A stretch of 64,000 nt of DNA from Diabrotica undecimpunctata (taxonomy: Eukaryota > Arthropoda > Insecta > Coleoptera > Chrysomelidae), in contig NC_092807.1 in NCBI RefSeq assembly GCF_040954645.1, positions 27,945,853 through 28,009,852 of the forward strand. Direction: 5' to 3'. Numbering within the stretch: position 1 is the first letter of the stretch; every line of letters begins with the position of its first letter. Positions 55,471 to 64,000 of this stretch are shown piece after piece. The position numbers were made by a program, and so were the translations under genes. Under the pieces are notes generated by a model. That model saw nothing but the letters and a program-made list of their open reading frames with translations, had not been told where the DNA came from and did no database searches.

Positions 55471-57164
55471 TAGGAATTAAATGACACGAATTTTGTTCTA
55501 AAAAGAACAGACTTTAATTAATAGTAAATAATATGAACAAATGTAAAGTGTCAACACCGCAACTATCAAATAAGTGTCCCCAATTTATGCCGAAATGTCA
55601 CCTTCGTTCGATCGCGGTTAAAGTGTGACCCGGACGAGTGTGCTTCATAAAACGCTTTAAAATCCATAAAACGCTTTAAATGAAACAAATTTGGTGTATT
55701 TCTTTAAGTTTACATTAATAAAAATCTTCAAATATTATTTCTACGAGTATAAAATAAAATACGTCTAGTTGCTGTAATTCCAGTATACTTGGCAAAAGAT
55801 TCTAAGATGGAACAGACTTACCACTTAAATATTATTAATTTATACTATACCAACTGTATAATTCAAATTAAATGTCATGCTTAGTGATTTTTGTCCTTGT
55901 TGGTAGTATATGGCAAAACATTTAATTATAATATATTGTTGATCGACTAAGAAATGCCTATTTAATTATCGTTATAATTAATTTAAAATACGGTCAGTTA
56001 GATTTTGGTAAAAAATAATCGATAATTAAAGATGCACGGGCAGTATTCATATGTACTTCAAATAGTGTCACAAAACATTCAAAGTAAAATCACGTTACTA
56101 CAAACCTCAGAGAGGGTCTTAAGCTACCTCAGAAAGCTTGACCAGCTACGATTATGACCTATATTTATTGCCACTCTGCAATAATAATCAAGTTATTCTT
56201 CAACTCACAATAAATAATTTAAAAATATAAAGAGTTTTAAATTAACAGTCAAAAAAATTATTTTCTACATCGAAGATTAAACCATATTGAATATTGTACC
56301 GAGAATTGCTATTTTATAACCCAATTAACTTTATAATTTATTTAAATATTTCACATTTCTCTTCAATACGTTCGCCCTATCAACCGCAGTCGAGATCGTG
56401 ATAGAAAATTGATGCAATAAAGTAAATTGCTAACATGTCATTTAAAATAAATTCGCTCTCGTTGTTTCAACGGATGACTATCAATTGTCGGACCGATAGG
56501 TCCGCACTGACTCGTATTTTACCTCTATAACGACCGACTTTTATCGATTGAATAGGTTTGAGAAAACTTATAAATCTCTAACTCATAGAATTATTTGCTA
56601 TTCTGGACAAAGCTTTACTGCAGAGGCGTTACTGTCTGCGAGTGGTGCCAAATTTTTGTAACAAATATTGTACATAAGCAATTTATTATAAGCATTACAT
56701 TTGTAAGGTAAGTTTCAAAACTACAGTGTCATATAAAACATTTTTATACTTCTTGTGATATCCTCAGCGAAGAAGATTTTCTACAATTTCATTAAATAAA
56801 TACTTTATTAAAAACGTAAAAAGCAAATCAATAAGCTATCAATTATGAAGAAAATTATAGAGAATAACTTAGAAGAATAATTTTTAGCTATCAATATGTT
56901 GGAAGCGAATCATAAAAAAGTTCAACTCAGAAACTGTAGATTTAACCTGTTTTCTGCTAGCGTAACCGTATAGTCACACTAAAAGACCTGTCTTAAATAT
57001 TTAATATTTAACACATACAGCTATATATGCAACTAGTAATACGACCACGCAGACTAGAGATGTCTATTTAACGAATGACATACTCAGTACCTGACCTATT
57101 CGCTGGTAAGATCGTGTTATGGTTATATTTTTTGGTGGTGTTAAAACTATAAGGGGGGTAAAGG
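55471..57164. other. A+T-rich stretch with a small tandem repeat
   Basis: No gene or element is recognised. CATAAAACGCTTTAAA occurs twice in tandem at 55645-55680 (19-bp period). Confidence 0.5.
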
Positions 57165-57765
57165 GGTAGAATGCAAAAACATGGCTTCCAGTTTACTTCA
57201 CTAAGCCTCTTCTACTTAAATCCGACTCTCACCTTCACGCTGGTGCCCCCTGTTAAACCGAGCAACCCAACTGGAGATCCGGTATCCAACCCGGGTGGAA
57301 AGTTGGGTCGGAAACGGACGAGAGCGGGTGAACTGGTCCTCCAGGTTGGGTGATGGGCATAGGGTTAACACCCTGACACCGTAAAAAAAACAACAGGTTA
57401 CGAGAATTCAAGATAAAGTTTTCGACTGAAATTTAGACGACGACTTGGCGAGAAAAAGGACAAAGAGTTACAATTAAGTACGTTAAATGTGAGATCCTTA
57501 TATAAAACTGGAGCATTGCGGGAACTCCTTAACATCCTGGATAAATATAACATAGACACCATAGCGCTTCAAGAAGTTAGGTGGTTGGGAAAAAAATTAT
57601 ACGAGAAAAAGAAATATACAATGTACTATAGCTGCCACCCAACAGAGCAAAAACTTGGAACAGGATTCATAGTTAGCAGCAGAGTGAAGCACCCAGTAAT
57701 AGACTTCGAAGCCATAAGCGACAGAATATGCAAAATAAGAATTAGGGGAAAATATCCTAAAATAA
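57165..57765 (+). pseudogene. Family 1-like element, 5' leader and endonuclease start
   Basis: A GC-richer leader (57180-57380, with GATGGGCATAGGGTTAACAC and CCTGACACCG) precedes a plus-strand frame that begins LNVRSLYKTGALRELLNILD, KYNIDTIALQEVRWLGKK, GTGFIVSSRVKHPVIDFEAI and SDRICKIRIRGKYP. These are the N-terminal strands of an APE endonuclease with Asn (NVRS) and the catalytic Glu (LQEVRW), the part that is missing from the copy at 11.5 kb. It is cut at about 57765 by a mariner-like MITE. Confidence 0.7.
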
Positions 57766-57951
57766 AGGGTGTTACATTTAAAAAAAGAGCCGGTGACGTC
57801 ATCACTGTAATGTGTATTACCTTCTATAATGAAATTTTATTGTAAAATTTAGAACATTAAATTTAAAAATCGACATGTTTTAGATTTTTTTAAAAAGGCT
57901 TTTCATTTAGGAAATATCGAATTTATTCCATACTTTACGGACACACTGTAT
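57766..57951. mobile_element. Candidate mariner-type MITE (about 185 bp)
   Basis: The left side reads AGGGTGTTACATTTAAAAAA and the right side ends GGACACACTGTA, similar to the CAGGGTGTCC-type ends of the two mariner elements in this window. It starts exactly where the endonuclease frame is lost. The two ends match each other only in the first bases, so the boundaries are tentative. Confidence 0.4.
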
Positions 57952-57957
57952 ATTGAA

Positions 57958-58860
57958 CTAGTGGTTGTGATTTGTGACATACGTATTATTTTTTCCAGAG
58001 CCAGATTGAACAGTATACAGGAGAGAGGGTCTCCCTGGCGGATTTGTTTTAAAAGGTTCAGTCAGTTCCCCCTGAACTCGTACTCTACATTCAACTTTTT
58101 CAAGAGTTAGTTTTGTTAAATTTACCAACTGATTTGGTATTTCTAACTCTATTATTGCTTTAAACATTTTTTTTATTCACAGAGTCGTAGGCTGCTTTGT
58201 AGTTTATAAATATGTGATGAGTATCAATGCCATATTCCAGTGTTTTTTCTAAAATTTGTTTCAGGGTTGCAATCTGATGAATTGTTGATTTACCACCTCT
58301 GTAACCAGCCTGGTATTTTCCTACTATCTGTTCTGCATATGGTACCATACAATAACATAGTACTGTGGAAAATATTTTATACACTGCATTTAGAAGCGTA
58401 ATTCCTCTGTGGTTAGAGCATTCAAAGATATCACTTGTTTTGTGTATGGTGTAAAGTATTCCAATATTTTAATCATTGGGGAGGGATTTCTGTATCCATA
58501 TTTTTTTTATAAGCTGCTGTAATGCCACTATGGTATCATGGCCACCTTCTTTATATAGATAAGCTGGGAAATTATCTATTCCGGATGATTTGTTTCTGGC
58601 TAGTTTTTTAACTGCATCTTTAACTTTAAGAATCATTGGTGGTTCCTCTTCCCTCTTGTCTCTTCCCCTTACCCTATATCTTTCGTCTTTCAGGTTTTTT
58701 TCTTTATCCTCTATATTAAGTGCCTGGTTAAAGTAATCCACGCATCTAATCAATACCTCTTTTTCTTTGTTGTTTAGGTCGCCATTCTGACTTCTGCATT
58801 GTCTCTTGTAATGCTCTCTTTTTTGTAAAGTTGATGATATCTGTTTTTTGAGCATTGACT
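57958..58860 (-). pseudogene. Non-LTR RT fragment (family 5)
   Basis: Frames from 58855: an EN-RT linker (SSTLQKREHYKRQCRSQNGD, DYFNQALNIEDKEKNLKD), RT entry (EEPPMILKVKDAVKKLARNK, SSGIDNFPAYLYKEGG), then CSNHRGITLLNAVYKIFSTV, QIVGKYQAGYRGGKSTIHQI, YGIDTHHIFINYKAAYDSVN and, after a shift, LVNLTKLTLEKVECRVRVQG. It ends before the catalytic box (GDPLSC region reads PPGRPSLL). It is the same family as 1835-2130. Confidence 0.72.
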
Positions 58861-59739
58861 ATCAGTATCTTTTGTTTATACCAGTTATTAACTATATTTA
58901 TGGCTACTTACATTCTCCCAGATACAATCTGGGCGAATTTGCCTTTGACAACGATTGCAATATTCTAGAGAATAAAAGACTTTTGTGGACCGATTTTTGA
59001 GAAGATCATCTGTCAAATTTGTCCAAAGTAGAGAATTCCTCCTTGTGGACAGCCTGCACCTGCTCTTGCTTTGATGGTTGTTTTACCTAGAGTGGATATT
59101 ACTATCATATTCTTTAGATATACCTGTATCTATCTGCATATTACTGCAGGTGTTCATTGTCTACTTATTGCTTTAACTAAAGAGTTTGTGATATTATTAG
59201 ATGCCCTTTACTTTTTAAAAAAGCAGCCATTACTATCTGTCTATCCTCTATTGACTTTGAGATAAGCCTAGTCTCTTTTCAGCGTTTTTAGTATAAAAGA
59301 AGATAGCCTTATTAGTCTATATGAATTTGTTGTTAGGTTTTATAGTTTATCTACTTTGGGCAAGTATTTGATTTGATCCTTTTCTCATATTTCTTATACG
59401 ACTCCCCATGCTTAACTGATTTTGAGAAGCTTGTGTATGTATACCTCTTGTGTATCAATACCTCTAATTTCATAGGCAAAATTATTGGATATATGCCATA
59501 TATCTAGAACCGGGAATCCAAGGTAAAATTTTACACCTTTCATACCATCTTTGGGTGTAGAGTTCTCATTCGACTTTTTATTTGTCATTTTGTTTTAATA
59601 ACGGAGGAGTTGTGTTTATGGATAGATGAACAGACAGACGAATAGCTTTAGGTTTTTACATTGTACTGTTGCAAAATGGGTGAAAACAACAATTAATATG
59701 ACAAAGGTGTGCGCATAGAATGTCCAATTACAGAATTCT
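58861..59739. other. Unassigned stretch
   Basis: On the minus strand near 58910-59050 a short frame reads RLSTRRNSLLWTNLTDDLLK and YCNRCQRQIRPDCIWENV. I could not assign it. Nothing else is evident. Confidence 0.35.
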
Positions 59740-59861
59740 AAAAAAAGTACTAAACTGGAGTCCAAAAGGAAAAAACGAGAAAGTCCACGGAAGAGTTGGA
59801 GAGATAAAAAGCAGAAAAGAGAGACTGGCCTGTTGGCCTGTACGATGCCATGTGTAAAAAC
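59740..59861 (+). pseudogene. Short RTE-like tail relic
   Basis: Overlapping frames give LNWSPKGKNEKVHGRV and ESPRKSWRDKKQKRETGLL. This resembles the W-P-G-R-GRPR-SWRD tail of RTE-type RTs, split by a frameshift. It directly precedes the family 1 fragment. Confidence 0.4.
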
Positions 59862-60624
59862 AAAGAGGAATGAACATGCCGACGACACGGTGATCCTTGC
59901 CTGTACCATAGACGAATTACAGCAGGTAATGGAAAGAGATTATTCAGTTAGTGAGGAATACGCTAATAAGCAGGAAGCAACAGCCTGCTCGACAGTTACG
60001 GATAAGTAACATACTAATTGACCATGTAGAATCATATGTGTACCTTGGCACCAACGTAAATGCAAAATGGGAACAGGCCACAGAAATTAAGGCGAGAATA
60101 GAACGAGCTAGAGCAGCATTTAGCAATATGAAAAAGCTCCTCATAAGCAGGGATTTGTCTCTTCTCCTAAAATACGTCTAGTAAAATGCTACATTTTTCC
60201 GATCTTACTGTATGGCGTGGAGGCCTGGACGCTGAAGGAGACGCTCACGAGAAAACTAGAAGCATTCGAAATGTGGGTGTACCGACGCATTCTTCGTATA
60301 TCCTGGACCGAACATGTCACCAACATAGAGGTAATCCAAAGAATCGGAAAGGAGAAAGAAATCGTGAATACAATTAAACAAAGAAAGCTTGAATATCTAG
60401 GACACATATTGAGACACGATAAGTACCGTCTACTGCAATTGATTGTCCAGGGAAAAATAGACAGTAAGCGAGGGCCAGGCAGGAGAAGGCACCCGTGGCT
60501 CCAAAATCTGAGGAAGTGGTTCGGGCTCACATCGGTCGAACTATTCAGAAGCGCCGCAAACAAGATCAGAATTGTCATGTTAATAGCCAACGTTCGCAAC
60601 GGACAGGGCACTTGAAGAAGAAGA
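59862..60624 (+). pseudogene. Family 1 RT, 3' third
   Basis: It begins at the catalytic region as EHADDTVILACTIDELQQV (Tyr of YADD replaced by His), passes through a frame-broken thumb start (ESYVYLGTNVNAKWEQATEI, ERARAAFSNMKKLLISRDL) and becomes a clean frame at 60217-60617: LLYGVEAWTLKETLTRKLEA, FEMWVYRRILRISWTEHVTN, YLGHILRHDKYRLLQLIVQG, LQNLRKWFGLTSVELFRSA and IANVRNGQGT. The 3' end is GGCACTTGAAGAAGAAG, the family signature. Confidence 0.8.
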
Positions 60625-61600
60625 ATGAACATGGAATAAAGGCATGCATAAATATTATTTTGAAAATTATTGTTGCTCAAATCGTGAATTTATAATAAAT
60701 TATCCAAATAGATAGTCCGAATAAAAGTTTACCTATTATATCCGTTCACAGCATACGTTTATTAAAAAGTTAAACAAAATGCATAAAACTTATTTGAAAT
60801 CTAAATATACTATAATATAATATTTTTAATCGAATATGGCAGACATACTCCAAAGTTAATTTTAAGTTTAAATAAAATATCCAGTTATGTTCACATTCTA
60901 TAATATTATATACCACGCTTTTAATTTTACCTATATAAGCAAAATCTAGTTTCCTTACTTTTGCTGAATATACAGTTGAGGTTTGGAAAATTTAAATCTC
61001 TGATTAAATCACGTTCTATCTCTGAAATCCAACATGTGAGTGAAGTAATATGAGCTACGGAAAAAAGTGCAAAGTGTGCGAAACTTATTTGATATCTTAA
61101 GAAAATATGATTTTCATCATGAGAATTTAAAATGAAATAAAAGTTTTTTCTATTTAAGAGATGAAAAATAAAAAGAAAAACAAGAGACTATTAAACTATT
61201 TTACATATTATTAATATGTAAAAACTGAAATTAGAAAAACGATTAGCAAATAGAGATGAATAAGCAAATATTACAAACAGATAGGTCTACAGCAGGGAAA
61301 ATGTTTGTTTTTTATTAACACATTGATCGCCACATAGTGCCGGGAATTTCGGGTCATCTTTAAGATTTGGGTCACCGGTTCCGATTCACTTAAGAGAACC
61401 GAATCACTTTGTCGGGTCACGGGTCAGTACAGATCATATGCAAACCAAATCTATAATTTTAGCGGTAGGCGGTGGGTGGATAATCGAGTGTAAGAGCATT
61501 ATGTAGTTGTTATTCAAACTTACAAGTAAATGTTATGGCAACCAAAAATTTACTTTGATCTATTAAACTTTACCTAATTAACTTAAAATTCACATTTAAT
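60625..61600. other. A+T-rich stretch with a GGGTCA-containing patch
   Basis: No gene. At 61330-61450 GGGTCA or GGGTCAC occurs several times (TTCGGGTCATC, TTGGGTCACCGG, GTCGGGTCACGGGTCAG). A related bit lies at 63135-63165, so a dispersed repeat is possible. Confidence 0.4.
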
Positions 61601-61604
61601 TTTG

Positions 61605-62242
61605 ACGTGACAACGTCTTAAATTAGGTTGTGGCTCGGAGTCACTCATGAAAAAGTGTAACGCCCGCTCACGTCTGTTACGATGAGTCACCGAACGAGAG
61701 AGAGGCCCGCCGGACCGGCAAATGCCTTGCGTCTCTCTCCCACTCAAACATGATCGGTCCGCTGCGCGCGCAGCACTAGAGAATTAGGCGCGTTGAATCG
61801 GTGCGTGCTTGTGTCTCTGTCTTTCTCGAGCGTTCTTGGCGTTGGAAAACCGAGAAAGCGTCATAATACAAGTTCACACGTGTGGTTAAAGTATCGTCAG
61901 CTGTGTCTGTAGTGAAAATATGGAGTGCTTAGATTTGTCATTTACAACAACTACAACAATAAAGGTAAATAATTGTACACTAATATTTCATTATCGTAAA
62001 CTATGATTGATTGATTAATTGTTAGATTGACACAAAAGTTGAGAAACTGAGTTTATAGGTTATGTCATACTATTGACAAATGTTGATAGTGTTAAGTAAA
62101 TTATTAGTTTAAATCACTCTGCAATCAATCGTAATTCAGTCGATTGAGAAGAAACAGCGCGTTTCAACTGCAAACAACTATTGTGCAATTTAATAATATT
62201 CATATCAATAAATATTCTACCGAGAAAAAGACGTTGTCACGT
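61605..62242. mobile_element. Segment bounded by 15-bp inverted repeats, GC-rich core
   Basis: ACGTGACAACGTCTT at 61605-61619 is inverted exactly at 62228-62242. Between them, 61630-61900 is clearly richer in G+C and CpG than its surroundings (GGCCCGCCGGACCGGC, GGTCCGCTGCGCGCGCAGC). It may be the 5' part of a DNA transposon or a foldback element, or a genuine CpG-rich promoter. No target duplication was found. Confidence 0.45.
61920..61964 (+). other. Possible first coding exon with splice donor
   Basis: ATGGAGTGCTTAGATTTGTC opens a 15-codon frame (MECLDLSFTTTTTIK) that runs straight into a donor, AAG|GTAAAT at 61965. It follows the GC-rich segment with a reasonable start context (GAAAATATGG). 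The next exon was not identified in the window. Confidence 0.3.
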
Positions 62243-62798
62243 AAAATCTTCGCCCGTAAAACAGACTTTACAGGCAACCGATTTTTTTTAAGCTAATTAT
62301 ATATCATCAACTAAACGTTTTTTTAAGCATGCTTATTTAAGCATACCTATCTAAGGTCTCTTTAATGTATAAAGTACAAAAGATCTCGTTGGTCTTTTAC
62401 TAAATTATTATACAAACAATAATACGCCATGCCATAAAATATTTCGGGAAATACCATAAATTGTACTTGCTCTGAACAAATACCATTGTGACCAAAAATA
62501 CAAGAAATACAAAAAAAAAAATATAATAACCAAAATAATCACGTGGAAAGTCAAACTAATATATACATATTTTTTGCCGATAATTCATATTATAAGTACT
62601 TATAGTTTTAATTAATATTTTACACCTTATAATTATCAGTAAAATAAAAAATATTTTGCTCTCCCAATATCCCCGCCCTGACAACCGACAATCAGTTCAC
62701 GATTCACGTTCCTTTCAAAGAAGCAAGACTGCAAAATATTTGAAAAGATTCGGTTCTGTTTATAAAAACTTGGGATTCAGTGTTCAGCTGAGAGAAAC
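62243..62798. other. A+T-rich stretch, nothing recognised
   Basis: No feature apart from short A/T runs. Confidence 0.5.
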
Positions 62799-63117
62799 AA
62801 CATCACTAAGAGACAAGATTAGAAACACCGAGATAATACGTAGAACGAAGATTAGGGATATTGTGGAGGAAATTACAAAAATGAAATGGCGCTGGGCAGG
62901 TCACGTAGCCCGATATAATGACAACAGGTGGACACGGAGAATTCTAGAATGGAGACCAAGGACGACAACAAGAAGCATGGGAAGACCTCAAAAAAGATGG
63001 GTAGATGATATAAGAACAGTGGCAGGCAAACAGTGGATTAGATTGGCGCAAGATAGAGAAAGATGGAAGCAATTGGGAAAGACCTACATTCAGGAGTGGA
63101 TGGAAAATGGTTGACAA
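62799..63117 (+). mobile_element. Family 2 RTE-like 3' fragment
   Basis: About 105 codons read TSLRDKIRNTEIIRRTKIRD, MKWRWAGHVARYNDNRW, TRRILEWRPRTTTRSMGRP, QKRWVDDIRTVAGKQWIRL and KTYIQEWMENG, then a stop and CAAAGAAGAAG. It differs from the copy at 50.9 kb by only a few residues, which means a recent, strongly 5'-truncated insertion. Confidence 0.85.
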
Positions 63118-64000
63118 AGAAGAAGGATCTTTCTGAAGATTCGGCTCATTGAATCGGGTCAGTTCTGATTTGCACATCACACAGCTAGTCTTAAAAAAAT
63201 TCTGTGCCACGTGTATATTTTCGCATATTTGTTTTTATGATATTACTTTTAGTGATTTTATATACATCGAACCCTGATAAATTTATTGAAACAACCGTGG
63301 ATTTTACCTAAAGGTGGAGTCCCATGTATCCGATTTCCGACGACACGATGATTCGAAAGTATTGTCATTGGTCAGAATCGAATCAGAATATTTTCGAGCC
63401 AAATTTCATCCGAATTTTTTAACTACGCTTTCGACGTCGGATAAAGATGAAATTATTTTAACTTTTTCCGATAAAACGGATGTTTTGTATTGCAATAGTT
63501 TAACATTTGTACATTCAGTTTATTGAAACATGGATATTAATCGAAGCAGTTATGTTCGTAAAGTTAATAAAACGCTATTATTATGTCTGCTTCTTTTAAT
63601 TCGCAACAAAAAAAAAAAATTTTAATTTTAGGTCTGCGAATTTAAATGACACGACTGGATTTACTAATTAGTTTGTAAATTTTTGATTTATAAACATTTA
63701 AATTATTTTGTTTGTTTTAAAATTTACAATTAATTTGAATTTGCAATCAATTTTCATAAACAGTTCTAAAATTACATTAATTATACTAGGATCTAGGTCC
63801 TCTAACTGTCGATCTGTGACTGGTAGAATTAAACGGACATTTGTTCAACAAATTAGGATAGCGATATTGCTACTATTTAGAGCGTATTAAGTCTTGTTAT
63901 TACTTCCAATCCGAAGGACCACCCACTGGTGTTAGAAATAAGAACACAAGCAGTTCAAACAATACGTAATTTAATAATTGAATGTTACTACAACTAAGCT
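63118..64000. other. A+T-rich stretch to window end
   Basis: No firm feature. 63310-63460 (GTGGAGTCCCATGTATCCGA onwards) looks like part of a dispersed repeat by composition, but no ends were found. Confidence 0.4.

Noticed and set aside
59616..59909. 97-codon minus-strand frame near the family 1 fragment
   Set aside because: No motif, and it overlaps plus-strand RT tail remnants that explain the sequence.

Overview
This 64-kb window looks like heterochromatin-like or intergenic DNA from a large, A+T-rich insect genome. A beetle is my best guess, resting only on the mix of element families and not on any marker gene. It contains no bacterial operons, rRNA, tRNA or CRISPR. Almost everything recognisable is a transposable element, mostly broken and often inserted into another element. 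The only coding sequences that look like resident genes are a pair of related, uncharacterised proteins, gene A (36970-37668, +) and gene B (46552-47193, -). They point towards each other and share about 200 bp of similar upstream DNA, so the pair looks like an inverted duplication that kept its promoter.

Layout. 0-10 kb: piggyBac remnants (105-599; 6146-9275, split by a non-LTR insertion with a 10-bp target duplication) and several stacked non-LTR reverse transcriptase (RT) remnants. 10.4-14.4 kb: a mariner-type element with about 145-bp inverted ends, its transposase gutted and carrying a near full-length APE-type retrotransposon. 15.4-22.8 kb: a DDE-transposase gene (copy 1, possibly Sola-like) split by a 5'-truncated RT element, which itself contains a 485-bp hAT MITE with a perfect 8-bp duplication. 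It ends against an I-clade-like element whose 1233-aa ORF2 is fully open, followed by a piggyBac 3' end. 23.0-28.8 kb: a mariner-like element with about 180-bp inverted repeats. A 3.9-kb second DDE element (copy 2) is inserted inside its right repeat, within an (AT)n tract.

29.6-35.7 kb: a tandem repeat, endonuclease (EN)/RT fragments, a CR1-like element with a small RTE insertion, and a Penelope-like element with a GIY-YIG domain. 36.7-47.5 kb: genes A and B. Between them lie a 2.1-kb hAT with a perfect 8-bp duplication, several RT relics and a possible pogo-like tail. 48.5-49.8 kb: a 1.36-kb non-coding transposon with perfect 8-bp duplications and seven subterminal copies of a TAAACTCATCACC-like motif; I do not recognise the family. 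50.7-55.5 kb: a small hAT-like MITE, an RTE-type RT and a ZMYM1-like hAT gene interrupted by an RT insertion. 57-60.6 kb: the 5' end of the commonest RT family, another RT relic and an RT tail. 61.6-62.25 kb: a locally GC-rich segment bounded by 15-bp inverted repeats, with a possible first exon.

One RT family (family 1) recurs seven times. Complete 3' ends finish at or near GGCACTTGAAGAAGAAG, so the GAA-rich tail is the family's 3' signature. Family names (RTE, CR1, I, Sola, pogo, ZMYM1-like hAT) come from recognising protein motifs by eye. No database search was possible.
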